Below are positions 7,821 through 15,451 of a DNA stretch of 40,165 nt, piece by piece. Within the stretch, counting starts at the first letter, position 1. Every line of letters begins with the position of its first letter. Source of the stretch: Lachnospiraceae bacterium. GTDB taxonomy: Bacteria > Bacillota > Clostridia > Lachnospirales > Lachnospiraceae. A program made the translations under genes and the position numbers. The stretch spans positions 1 through 40,165 of the forward strand of contig JAAVAC010000026.1 of the NCBI GenBank assembly GCA_014804265.1, written 5' to 3'. The notes under the pieces are model-generated. The model saw nothing but the letters and a program-made list of their open reading frames with translations, did no database searches and had not been told where the DNA came from.

Positions 7821-9179
7821 TTGGGGTTGATCAGAAGAGAAGCGGAAAGCAATAACATTTTTAAGGCGGCGGAAAGTTCCATAAAAGGAGTGTTAAAGGA
7901 CTCATACAAGGATGTCATTGAATGTCAGGATATGGGCAATCATATTTTGATGATGAGAAAATCCACTTCTACAGGAAGAATCTCCAGAGCAAGTGCGATT
8001 ATCGTACAGCCTTCCCAGATGGCAGTGATCATGGACAGCGGCCGGGTAGTGGATGCTACAATGGAAGAAGGAGTTTATATATTTGATGAGTCCAGCACTC
8101 CTGCTTTTTTTGCGGGGGATTTTAGTGAATCCTTTAAGGATATGTGGGAGCGCTTTACTTTTGGCGGAGACAGCCCGAAACGTCAAAGCGTCTATTATTT
8201 TAACATGAAAGAAATTACGGATAATGGCTTTGGTACAGTGTCTCCCGTTCCTTATAAGGACTGGGAACATGCGGTAATGAATGCCAGAATACCGGGCGGA
8301 TACATGGCAATGAGCGTGAATATCAAGTGTCGGGGCAAATATACCTTCCGTATTGATTGGGAAAAGGTACCGGAATTTATGCGGGAGCTGGCAGGCACTG
8401 CTGATATTTATGAAAAGGAAGAGCTTACGGAACAGATGCGAAGCGAAGTAATCGGAGCCTTCCAGATGGTGTTGAACAGCTTAGGATCTGATAAATACCG
8501 AATCGGAGCTTTGGATCTGCCGTCCCAGACCGAATTGATCAAAACCCTCATGGATGAAAATGAGTTTGATAAAGCAATCCGGAACAGAGGGCTGAAGCTT
8601 GTTTCCTTTGTGGTGGAAGCGGTTACCCTGGATGAAGCTTCCCAGGAAAAGATCAATAAATGGGAGATTGGCGGAGATGCTTATAGTCAGCAGGGTGTAC
8701 TTACAGGCTCATATGGAGAGGCTATGGTAAAGGCGGCTGAAAATGCCAACGGAGCGGCAAACGGATTCATGGGGCTTGGATTTATGAATATGGCTTCTGG
8801 CGGGATGTTCCAGGGAACTGCCAGTCATGCTGCCGCCATGCAGACAGGGAGCCAGGCGGCCATGATGAATCCGGGTCAGGCAGGAAACGGTCAGACACCG
8901 GGCGGAAGCGGTCAGCCTCCTGTAAATAACGGGGCGGCACAGTCTCAAGGCATTACATGTCCTAAATGCGGCAGTCCGGTAACCGGCAAATTCTGTGGCA
9001 ATTGCGGTACTCCAATGCCTCAAAAGAAGGTTTGCCCCAAATGCGGAAGTGAGGTGACCGGAAAGTTCTGCAGCAATTGTGGTACAGCCGTGGAAGAGGT
9101 GGCAGCCAAAAAGGTGTGTCCGGACTGCGGCATGGAAGTAACCGGTAAATTCTGTCCCAATTGCGGAACGCAATTATAA
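7821..9179 (+). CDS. SPFH-domain protein with three C-terminal zinc ribbons (YdjL-like)
   Basis: A 452-residue protein. The N-terminal part (about 1-280) is an SPFH/virion-core-protein type domain of the kind found in Firmicute stress proteins; SPFH proteins form membrane-associated scaffolds. A Gly/Gln/Met-rich linker (about 290-375) follows, then three zinc ribbons, each with CPxCG and CxNCG pairs spaced alike (about 380-452). There is no signal peptide or clear transmembrane helix. The start is a TTG at 7821, 7 bases after AGGAGG; another TTG lies two codons on. A LysR gene starts 9 bases after its stop. The zinc ribbons may bind protein partners or nucleic acid; this is inference. Confidence 0.82.
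   Translation: MGLIRREAESNNIFKAAESSIKGVLKDSYKDVIECQDMGNHILMMRKSTSTGRISRASAIIVQPSQMAVIMDSGRVVDATMEEGVYIFDESSTPAFFAGDFSESFKDMWERFTFGGDSPKRQSVYYFNMKEITDNGFGTVSPVPYKDWEHAVMNARIPGGYMAMSVNIKCRGKYTFRIDWEKVPEFMRELAGTADIYEKEELTEQMRSEVIGAFQMVLNSLGSDKYRIGALDLPSQTELIKTLMDENEFDKAIRNRGLKLVSFVVEAVTLDEASQEKINKWEIGGDAYSQQGVLTGSYGEAMVKAAENANGAANGFMGLGFMNMASGGMFQGTASHAAAMQTGSQAAMMNPGQAGNGQTPGGSGQPPVNNGAAQSQGITCPKCGSPVTGKFCGNCGTPMPQKKVCPKCGSEVTGKFCSNCGTAVEEVAAKKVCPDCGMEVTGKFCPNCGTQL
8958..9176 (+). repeat. three tandem zinc-ribbon repeats within the SPFH gene
   Basis: Three near-identical coding units of roughly 20 residues, each C-P-x-C-G, then VTGKFC, then xNCG, separated by short variable linkers. DNA similarity between units (for example the ACCGG-AAATTCTG-like core) indicates local duplication. 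Confidence 0.85.
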
Positions 9180-9188
9180 GAGAATGAA

Positions 9189-10070
9189 ATGAACACAAAT
9201 TTAGAATACTATAAAGTATTTTATTACGCAGCAAAGCTTGGAAGCCTGACGGCAGCTGGAGAACAGTTGGCCATTTCCCAGCCTGCCGTCAGTCAGGCTA
9301 TGAAGCAATTGGAAAAGCAGCTTGGGACAAAGCTGTTCCAAAGAAGTGCAAAAGGAATGAAGCTGACTCCCGAAGGGGAGATTCTGTTTTCCTATGTAAA
9401 GACTGGCTATGAGCAGTTCGAGCTGGGGGAGCAGGTGCTTTTGAAGCTGAAGAATTTAGAAGCAGGAGAAATCCGCATAGGCGCCAGCGATATGACGCTG
9501 CAGTATTATCTCCTGCCTTATTTGGAACAGTTTCACGAAAAATATCCGGGAATCAAGGTAGTGGTAACGAATGCGCCCACGCCGGAAACAATATCCAATC
9601 TGGAAGAGGGGAAAATTGATTTTGGCGTGATTACCACCCCTTTTTCGGAGAAGCAGGGCTTCTATATAAAGGAGGTCCGGGAAATCGAGGATATTTTTGT
9701 GGCGGGTAGAAAATATTTTCAGCTGAAAAATCATATGACAGATTTTCGGGAATTGTCCGATTATCCCATTATCTGTCTGGAAAAGAATACCAGCACAAGA
9801 AAGTATATGGATGAACTTTTAAAAGAAAATCAGGTAATTTTAAATCCGGAATTTGAACTGGCTACTTCGAATATGATTGTGCAGTTTGCCTTGAGGAATC
9901 TGGGAATCGGATGCGTGGTAAAGGACTTTGCCTTAGAGCATATAGAAAATGGAAGGCTGTTTGTCCTGCGATTCAATAAGATGATACCTAAGCGGAAGAT
10001 TTGCGTGATTACCCAGACGAAGCTGCCCGTAAGCCCGGCTGCCAGAAAGCTTTTAGAGCTGATGGAGTAA
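9189..10070 (+). CDS. LysR family transcriptional regulator
   Basis: A 293-residue LysR-type regulator: N-terminal winged helix-turn-helix (about 1-62, with GSLTAAGEQLAISQPAVSQ as the recognition region) and a periplasmic-binding-like effector domain (about 88-290). Such proteins bind DNA as tetramers and respond to a small molecule; the ligand cannot be told. The ATG at 9189 is 9 bases after the SPFH stop, with only a weak AGAGAATG ribosome site, so it may be expressed by read-through. LysR genes usually control a nearby divergent gene, but no divergent partner is present here. The target is unknown. Confidence 0.9.
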   Translation: MNTNLEYYKVFYYAAKLGSLTAAGEQLAISQPAVSQAMKQLEKQLGTKLFQRSAKGMKLTPEGEILFSYVKTGYEQFELGEQVLLKLKNLEAGEIRIGASDMTLQYYLLPYLEQFHEKYPGIKVVVTNAPTPETISNLEEGKIDFGVITTPFSEKQGFYIKEVREIEDIFVAGRKYFQLKNHMTDFRELSDYPIICLEKNTSTRKYMDELLKENQVILNPEFELATSNMIVQFALRNLGIGCVVKDFALEHIENGRLFVLRFNKMIPKRKICVITQTKLPVSPAARKLLELME

Positions 10071-10107
10071 GATTGGAAGAAAAAGAGAAGAAGGAGATAA
10101 TTTATAA

Positions 10108-10821
10108 ATGAGGAAAAAGAGGATACCGGTCATTTGTTATTCCATATTTGCAGTAATAGGGCTCGCAGTAATAGGGCTTGCAGTCTGGGTGCTTGTCAGC
10201 GGAATACGGTTCAGGCAGACAGCTGTAAGCATTACTGGAAAAATTGAAGATATTACCACTTATTATGACAATGATGATGAAGCACATTATGAAGTTTTTG
10301 TTACCTATACCTTTGAGGGGCAAACCTATGAGAGGGTAAGATTGAACGAACATGACGGTAATATGTATGTTGGTAAAAGCATAGAGCTTTTATGTGATCC
10401 CCAAAATCCGGGAAGAGTGGAAATGAAATCGACTTTTTGGATTTCAGTCATAACGTTGGGAATTATGGGGATAGTGTGTTTTTTCATAGGTGCCATTCCG
10501 TTATATTTCTCGATTAAGAAAAGTTTACAGAATAAACGTCTGCGTGCAAAAGGACGTGTTTTGTGCGCTACAGTGGAAAAAATCACTTTGGACACAAGTA
10601 TGACTGTTGAGGGGCAACACCCCTATCTTATTTATTGTACGTGGTGGAATGAGCATACAGGCCGCCAGGTTCAATTTAAAAGTGAAAGACTCTGGAAAGA
10701 TCCAGGGGATCTTTTTCACAGAGGCAGCGAAATCAATGTTTATGTGGACGAAAATACTCTTAGCAAGTATTATGTGGATGCGGACCATTCACCATCCCAA
10801 CAGGTTTATGACTTTACGTGA
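10108..10821 (+). CDS. DUF3592-like membrane protein, tandem copy 1
   Basis: A 237-residue protein with two transmembrane helices (about 8-32 and 112-135). Between them is a small beta-rich domain containing GKIEDI, VTYTFEGQTY and GKSIELLCDPQNPGRV, the pattern of DUF3592 domains. A similar C-terminal domain (about 148-237) follows. The function of DUF3592 is unknown. The ribosome site AAGGAGAT precedes ATG 10108 by about 11 bases. It is followed after 22 bases by a close paralogue, so the pair arose by tandem duplication and is probably co-transcribed. Confidence 0.75.
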   Translation: MRKKRIPVICYSIFAVIGLAVIGLAVWVLVSGIRFRQTAVSITGKIEDITTYYDNDDEAHYEVFVTYTFEGQTYERVRLNEHDGNMYVGKSIELLCDPQNPGRVEMKSTFWISVITLGIMGIVCFFIGAIPLYFSIKKSLQNKRLRAKGRVLCATVEKITLDTSMTVEGQHPYLIYCTWWNEHTGRQVQFKSERLWKDPGDLFHRGSEINVYVDENTLSKYYVDADHSPSQQVYDFT

Positions 10822-10843
10822 TGAATGTCGGAGGATACATGAT

Positions 10844-11554
10844 ATGAAGAAAAACAGATTCTTAACTATTTTTTTTGGCATATTTGCAGTGATAGGTATC
10901 GGATTGCTGGTAGGTGCAGTTTTGCTGTTTGTGAATGAAAGCCGGTTTCGGAAGACGGCTGTTAATATTACTGGTGAAGTTGTAGATATCGTGTCTCATT
11001 ATAATCATGGAAAGAGATATCATGAAGTTTTTGTTACCTATACCTTTGAGGGCCATACCTATGAAGGGGTAGAATTAATGGGATATGACAGCGGCATGTA
11101 TGTGGGGAAGAGCATTTCTCTTTTGTGCGACCCGGAAAATCCCGGCAGGGTGCGGACGAAATCTGGTTTTTTGCTAGTAGCCATTCTGCTGACGGGTATA
11201 GGTATTGTATTTTCCTGCGTAGGCATTATTCCGATGATTTTCGCGGCTAAGAAGAAGCAGAAAAGAAAACATCTGCTTGCCAATGGACGTGTTTTGCATG
11301 CCACAGTGGAAAGGGTTGGGCGGAATACAAGCATTACCGTTAATGGGCAGAATCCCTATGTGATTTATTGCTCCTGGAAGGATGAATATGCAGATGTTCT
11401 ATACCGCTTTAAAAGCGATAATCTTTGGACGGATCCAAGTTTTCTTTTTGACAGTGGCAGCGAAATCAATGTTTATGTGGACGGAAATGATTTTAGCAAG
11501 TATTATGTGGACGCAGAGCGGGGATTGGATCAAAAGGTTGTGGATTTTACGTGA
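10844..11554 (+). CDS. DUF3592-like membrane protein, tandem copy 2
   Basis: A 236-residue paralogue of the preceding gene with the same layout: helix about 6-30, a beta domain with GEVVDI, VTYTFEGHTY and GKSISLLCDPENPGRV, a second helix about 110-135, and a C-terminal domain ending in GSEINVYVDGNDFSKYYVD. Long stretches match copy 1 at protein and DNA level. The start at 10844 follows GGAGG (10830-10834) with 9 bases spacing. An ATG at 10839 is out of frame and stops at once. The frame is open further upstream through the end of copy 1, but that part is not coding. Confidence 0.75.
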   Translation: MKKNRFLTIFFGIFAVIGIGLLVGAVLLFVNESRFRKTAVNITGEVVDIVSHYNHGKRYHEVFVTYTFEGHTYEGVELMGYDSGMYVGKSISLLCDPENPGRVRTKSGFLLVAILLTGIGIVFSCVGIIPMIFAAKKKQKRKHLLANGRVLHATVERVGRNTSITVNGQNPYVIYCSWKDEYADVLYRFKSDNLWTDPSFLFDSGSEINVYVDGNDFSKYYVDAERGLDQKVVDFT

Positions 11555-11615
11555 TGGTTATTTACATAATGCAGAGTTATAAACAAAACTTATAAAAAAC
11601 ATAATAAATATTGAT

Positions 11616-11644
11616 TTTACTTATGAGAAATAATGGTGTATAAT
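11616..11644 (+). promoter_or_regulatory. putative promoter upstream of purA
   Basis: TTTACT at 11616-11621, 17 bases, TATAAT at 11639-11644. The predicted start near 11651 lies only about 11 bases before the terminator-like hairpin at 11662, so the leader would carry that hairpin. Confidence 0.45.
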
Positions 11645-11661
11645 CAGAAAGTAAAAGACGA

Positions 11662-11687
11662 GGATGTGTTTTACACATCCTTTTTTT
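11662..11687 (+). terminator. terminator-like hairpin between DUF3592 pair and purA
   Basis: GGATGTG / CACATCC, a 7-bp perfect stem with a 5-base loop (11662-11680), followed by seven T residues (11681-11687). It could end the upstream transcript or act as an attenuator in the purA leader, since a TATAAT box lies just upstream. Confidence 0.75.
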
Positions 11688-11721
11688 GTTGAAACATATA
11701 AAGTCGCAGGAGGATATGACT

Positions 11722-13023
11722 ATGGTAAAAGCAGTTGTTGGAGCAAACTGGGGAGATGAAGGAAAAGGCAAGATCACGGATATGCTTGCAGAGGAGGCAG
11801 ACATTATCGTTCGTTTTCAGGGCGGAGCCAATGCGGGACATACAATCGTAAATGATTATGGAAAATTTGCCCTTCATACGCTTCCTTCCGGAGTGTTTTA
11901 TGATCATACCACAAGTGTTATCGGAAATGGTGTTGCGCTGAATATTCCTGTTTTATTTGAAGAAATCAAATCCATTACAGACAGAAATGTACCTATGCCA
12001 AAAATCTTAGTATCGGACAGGGCACAGATGGTAATGCCATATCATATTTTGTTTGATCAATACGAAGAAGAAAGGCTGGGTGGAAAATCCTTTGGTTCCA
12101 CCAAGTCAGGAATCGCGCCTTTCTATTCTGATAAGTATGCCAAGGTCGGTTTTCAGGTAAGCGAGCTGTTTGATGAAGAGCTGTTAAAGGAAAAAGTAGT
12201 GCGTATTTGTGAGATGAAAAATGTCATGCTGGAGCATTTATACCACAAACCACTTTTAAATCCGGATGAGCTGCTTGAGACTCTGCATGAATATAAGGAG
12301 ATGGTGAAGCCATATGTTTGTGATGTTTCCTTATTCCTTGATAAAGCGCTGAAAGAAGGAAAGACGATTCTGTTGGAGGGCCAGCTTGGAACCTTAAAGG
12401 ATCCTGACCACGGAATTTACCCTATGGTAACCTCTTCTTCCACTTTAGCAGCCTATGGCGCTATCGGAGCAGGTATTCCTCCTTATGAAATAGGGCAGAT
12501 CATTACAGTATGTAAGGCATATTCTTCCGCAGTGGGAGCAGGAGCCTTTGTATCGGAGATTTTCGGAGAAGAAGCCGATGAATTAAGGCGCAGAGGCGGA
12601 GACGGCGGGGAGTTTGGTGCCACTACCGGACGTCCAAGGCGTATGGGATGGTTTGATTGTGTTGCCTCCAAATATGGATGCCGTTTACAGGGCACTACGG
12701 ATGTGGCATTTACCGTTTTGGATGTGCTTGGTTATCTGGATGAAATTCCGGTTTGCATCGGTTATGAAATCGACGGGGAAGTGACCACGGAGTTTCCGGT
12801 TACCGCCAAACTGGAAAAAGCAAAGCCGGTATTAAAAATGCTGCCGGGTTGGAAGGCGGAAAGAGAGGATATCAGAGGAATTAAAAACTTTGATGAGCTT
12901 CCGGAAAACTGCAAGAATTATGTAAACTTCATTGAAGAGCAGATCGGTTACCCCATTACCATGGTTTCCAACGGACCGGGACGTCAGGATATTATTTACA
13001 GGGAAAGTCCATTGAAAAAATAA
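11722..13023 (+). CDS. purA: adenylosuccinate synthetase
   Basis: A 433-residue cytoplasmic enzyme that joins IMP and aspartate using GTP to make adenylosuccinate, the first committed step to AMP. The P-loop GANWGDEGKGK is at 6-16, then GGANAGHT, and later the GTP/IMP site residues TTGRPRRMGW. Length is normal. The start at 11722 (MVKAVVG) is 8 bases after AGGAGG; an ATG two codons earlier (11716) is only 2 bases from that site and is less likely. A HAD gene follows 25 bases downstream, likely in the same operon. Confidence 0.97.
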   Translation: MVKAVVGANWGDEGKGKITDMLAEEADIIVRFQGGANAGHTIVNDYGKFALHTLPSGVFYDHTTSVIGNGVALNIPVLFEEIKSITDRNVPMPKILVSDRAQMVMPYHILFDQYEEERLGGKSFGSTKSGIAPFYSDKYAKVGFQVSELFDEELLKEKVVRICEMKNVMLEHLYHKPLLNPDELLETLHEYKEMVKPYVCDVSLFLDKALKEGKTILLEGQLGTLKDPDHGIYPMVTSSSTLAAYGAIGAGIPPYEIGQIITVCKAYSSAVGAGAFVSEIFGEEADELRRRGGDGGEFGATTGRPRRMGWFDCVASKYGCRLQGTTDVAFTVLDVLGYLDEIPVCIGYEIDGEVTTEFPVTAKLEKAKPVLKMLPGWKAEREDIRGIKNFDELPENCKNYVNFIEEQIGYPITMVSNGPGRQDIIYRESPLKK

Positions 13024-13048
13024 CTGGAATGAAAATAAGGAGGACAAT

Positions 13049-13651
13049 ATGATTACCACGATTATTTTTGACATAGGGAATGTTCTGGTGGATTTTAACT
13101 GGAAGGAATATATTGCCTCCTTTGGATTTTCAGGGGAAGTGCAGGAGAAGTTAGCAAAAGCTACCATGCTCAGCAGGGAATGGGACGAATTTGACAGAGG
13201 AGTTTTGGAAATAGAAGACATTATTCAGAAATTTGTCAAAAACGATTCCACTGTGGAAAAGGAAATCCGCATAATCTGCGAAAATGTCCAGGATATGCTT
13301 GGGAGAAGGGATTATGCCATTCCATGGATTCAGGATTTGAAAAAGAAGGGCTATGGAGTCTATTATCTTTCCAACTTCTCCAGAAAGGCGGAGGTGGAAT
13401 GCGCCCATACACTGGATTTTCTTCCCTATATGGATGGAGGTATCTTATCCTATCAGGAAAAAGTCATCAAACCGGAGCCGGAAATCTATCAGATTTTAAT
13501 AGACCGCTATCACCTGATACCAGAACAGTGCGTATTTATGGACGATAAGCCGGAAAACTGCGAGGGTGCCATGAAAGCAGGCATGCATACCATTGTATTT
13601 ACCACCAAAGAAGAAGCGGAAAAGGAGCTTGGTAAGCTTGGTGTAAGGTGA
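13049..13651 (+). CDS. HAD-IA hydrolase, YihX-like
   Basis: A 200-residue cytoplasmic HAD phosphatase of the YihX type; YihX itself acts on alpha-D-glucose-1-phosphate, but the substrate here is not certain. Motif I is FDIGNVLVDF, with Gly in place of the second Asp as is usual in this subfamily. Motif II is YLSNFS, the motif III lysine is in KVIKPEPEIY, and motif IV is VFMDDKPENCEGA. A strong ribosome site (AAGGAGGAC) precedes the ATG. It sits directly behind purA. Confidence 0.87.
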   Translation: MITTIIFDIGNVLVDFNWKEYIASFGFSGEVQEKLAKATMLSREWDEFDRGVLEIEDIIQKFVKNDSTVEKEIRIICENVQDMLGRRDYAIPWIQDLKKKGYGVYYLSNFSRKAEVECAHTLDFLPYMDGGILSYQEKVIKPEPEIYQILIDRYHLIPEQCVFMDDKPENCEGAMKAGMHTIVFTTKEEAEKELGKLGVR

Positions 13652-13719
13652 GTGAATCACATACAGGTTTGTACAATTGGAAAAATAAAGTCATTTTTAA
13701 CTTGATTTATGCGTAATTA

Positions 13720-13748
13720 TTGACAAAATAGAAATGAATATTTATAAT
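13720..13748 (+). promoter_or_regulatory. consensus sigma-A promoter for the unknown cassette
   Basis: TTGACA at 13720-13725, exactly 17 bases, TATAAT at 13743-13748: a full consensus match and the best promoter I found in the window. About 90 bases of leader follow. These include a weak AGAATTA/TAATTCT hairpin (13751-13782) and a CTCCA (13815-13819) that can pair with the ribosome-site TGGAG (13829-13833). Confidence 0.75.
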
Positions 13749-13843
13749 TAAGAATTATTAGAGGTATTGAGAGAGTAATTCTATTTTTGTAGGAAACATA
13801 TTATATAATAACAGCTCCAGTCCATGATTGGAGGAGGAGAACA

Positions 13844-14125
13844 ATGTATACTTTAGATGCAAAAAGTCGGGAAAATATTTTTGAGGCAACCGGAATGACA
13901 GTAGAGCAAATTATTGATATGGATTTTGACGAAATTGATGCTCACATTGGTAAGAAGGTTGGTCATAAAGTAAGAAAGTACATCATAGATGAGAGGCTTG
14001 CAAGTCGAGGACAGGTATATTCTGAGGCGGAAAGGTTTCTTCGTATGGATGAAGTGGATAAAGGGTTAAGAAAACATGACAGAAGAAAATCTACGTTTGT
14101 TAGAAAAACTGTATCAACAGTATAA
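13844..14125 (+). CDS. uncharacterised protein, first gene of cassette
   Basis: A 93-residue hydrophilic protein with no signal or membrane segment. The N-terminal half is acidic (VEQIIDMDFDEIDAHIGKK) and the C-terminus is basic (RKHDRRKSTFVRK). I do not recognise a family. A very strong ribosome site (GGAGGAGGAG) and the consensus promoter at 13720 imply high expression. Its last 50 bases overlap the next ORF in another frame, which is unusually long, so the basic tail may not be the ancestral end. A partner role with the following membrane protein is plausible from the arrangement only. Confidence 0.65.
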   Translation: MYTLDAKSRENIFEATGMTVEQIIDMDFDEIDAHIGKKVGHKVRKYIIDERLASRGQVYSEAERFLRMDEVDKGLRKHDRRKSTFVRKTVSTV

Positions 14126-14291
14126 TGTTCCTGTCAAGCCACTTTTGGCAGAGATAGAGGCAGTATATGAAAAATTTCCATTAGCACTTTATAATGAAAT
14201 TCGTGCAATGAACGATCACGTTGCGCGGGCAGTTACAGCAATTGATGATAGTAAAGCGACAGAGCAGATAAAGAAAGCTGCAAATCAATAA
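14076..14291 (+). CDS. uncharacterised helical protein, N-terminal half of a probable split gene
   Basis: A 71-residue ORF (MTEENLRLLEKLYQQYN...) with the compact motif NEIRAMNDHVAR. It ends in a coiled-coil-like stretch (ATEQIKKAANQ) at a TAA at 14289. Moving to the minus-one frame at the stop gives INRITRDCYKYLDLHYKK, which continues the helix and runs into the next ORF. The two therefore probably make one protein of about 210 residues, broken by a one-base loss or joined by frameshifting. The start overlaps gene 1 by 50 bases and relies on an internal weak ribosome site. No family is recognised. Confidence 0.55.
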   Translation: MTEENLRLLEKLYQQYNVPVKPLLAEIEAVYEKFPLALYNEIRAMNDHVARAVTAIDDSKATEQIKKAANQ

Positions 14292-14326
14292 ATCGTATAA
14301 CAAGAGATTGTTATAAATATTTAGAC

Positions 14327-14710
14327 TTGCATTATAAAAAAGAAGCTGAAAAATTTGATAGAAGTATATGCTCTATTGAACCAAGAACAACAAAGGATTT
14401 TGAGCGAATGGCTGAATATGGAAGGTTGTCAGATGCTGCTACGTATTTGGTTGAAAATGCTAAGAAAAAAGAGCATATGGTTACTGATGAAGAAACTTAT
14501 CAAAATTTTCAGAATGCCTATAATGCTTATAGAGAATTGCATAAATTTATTGTTGAAAATCGGCGGGAAGTATTATCTATGAATAGAAAAAGAAGATTTA
14601 AACTTGTTGGTTCAGTAATTTTTTCTATTTTCACTTTTATTCTTGGCTGTATAGTGACAAATAATAATCAAAAAATAATAGACGTATTTATGGTGCTGTT
14701 TACGAAGTAA
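14327..14710 (+). CDS. uncharacterised protein with C-terminal membrane helix, C-terminal half of a probable split gene
   Basis: A 127-residue ORF starting at a TTG (14327) with no convincing ribosome site; its frame stays open upstream to 14255, overlapping the end of the preceding ORF. It is mostly helical (NAKKKEHMVTDEETYQNF...), then has a basic patch NRKRRFK and one hydrophobic helix (LVGSVIFSIFTFILGCIV, about residues 96-113), followed by a short tail. This gives a tail-anchored layout. The lack of a start signal and the continuing frame suggest it is the second part of the preceding gene. The AT-rich composition differs from purA. Function unknown. Confidence 0.5.
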   Translation: MHYKKEAEKFDRSICSIEPRTTKDFERMAEYGRLSDAATYLVENAKKKEHMVTDEETYQNFQNAYNAYRELHKFIVENRREVLSMNRKRRFKLVGSVIFSIFTFILGCIVTNNNQKIIDVFMVLFTK

Positions 14711-14717
14711 TAAAAGA

Positions 14718-14747
14718 GAACGCCTCGGAGTTGAGGTGTTCTTTTTT
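14718..14747 (+). terminator. Rho-independent terminator of the cassette
   Basis: GAACGCCTC (14718-14726) pairs with GAGGTGTTC (14733-14741), 9 bp with one G-T pair and a 6-base loop, followed by six T residues. Confidence 0.85.
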
Positions 14748-14880
14748 CGTATAGGCATATGATATTCCAATTAATCCTACCAATAACCATTAAAAAAACA
14801 TGGCTATCGTATCTTGAAAATTGTGTCATCTACATTGGAATCTGAAATTTTTCTACTGGATTGAATTTATCTCGAAAAGT

Positions 14881-15183
14881 TTATTCGTTGTCATCTGCTT
14901 CTTTTTTGGAAAGCCTGTCCTGAAGCTGGCGTTCTCTGGCTTCTTCCAAGCCTTCTATTTCCGGGAAGACGGAAGCTATGGTTCTCTTTTTGGTAATGGC
15001 TCCGTAAAGCCAGATATAAACCCAGATAAGGATTGGAACTGCAATGGTGGCAAATAGAAATGCTTTAAACAGCTTTCCTTCTCCGTCAAAGTTGAAAATT
15101 GCAGTAATGAAAGTGGCAAGAAACAGCATTGCCAGTAGTATGACGCCAATGAGCGCTGCACGTCGCTGGTTTTTTGAATACAT
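14881..15183 (-). CDS. small two-helix membrane protein of unknown function
   Basis: A 100-residue protein with two transmembrane helices (about 9-31 and 41-64) and a charged C-terminal tail (EGLEEARERQLQDRLSKKEADDNE) likely to be cytoplasmic and helical. The ribosome site GAGGAC lies 6 bases before the ATG on the minus strand. I do not recognise a named family. It stands alone, convergent with the cassette. The 127 bases between its end and the cassette terminator show nothing notable. Confidence 0.72.
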   Translation of the reverse strand: MYSKNQRRAALIGVILLAMLFLATFITAIFNFDGEGKLFKAFLFATIAVPILIWVYIWLYGAITKKRTIASVFPEIEGLEEARERQLQDRLSKKEADDNE

Positions 15184-15271
15184 GATGAGTCCTCTTTTTC
15201 GTTTGATAGGATTATAGTATCATATTTGGTGAAGGATGGCTAGAGGGGGAAAAGGGATTGGATGAGAGGAC

Positions 15272-15451
15272 GTGGGAGCCGGCAGAGCATATGGTAGTCT
15301 TCTGGGCACGCTCTCGCTCTGCAAAGACGCAGCGGTACTAACGCATCAAAATACGATGCGTAAGGACCGGCGACTTTACTTTTCCCCGATCTTGTATCGG
15401 GGACTTTCCTTATAGGCCCGGAAGACTACCATCTGCTCTGCCGGCTCCCAC
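15272..15451 (-). repeat. structured intergenic repeat, copy 2 (180 bp, inverted, with extra hairpin)
   Basis: Same element as at 2602 and 39984 but on the minus strand. The 36-bp arms (15272-15307 and 15416-15451) differ at two positions, one of them a G-T pair. The inner hairpin at 15341-15361 has ACGCATC/GATGCGT where the other copies have ACGCACC/GGTGCGT, a paired change. The small loop at 15310-15317 reads GCGAGAGC on the minus strand, still a GNRA loop. An additional 32 bases carry a CCCCGAT/ATCGGGG hairpin (15384-15402). Similarity to copy 3 continues outside the stem for about 20 bases on one side (15452-15473) and about 12 on the other (15260-15271). Confidence 0.9.

Noticed and set aside
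11607-11670. A possible tRNA-like or riboswitch fold before purA
   Set aside because: Only a short terminator hairpin can be supported; no conserved purine-riboswitch core was visible.
14821-15057. A plus-strand 78-codon ORF opposite the small membrane gene
   Set aside because: It is the antisense shadow of the minus-strand gene, which has a good ribosome site and clear membrane helices.
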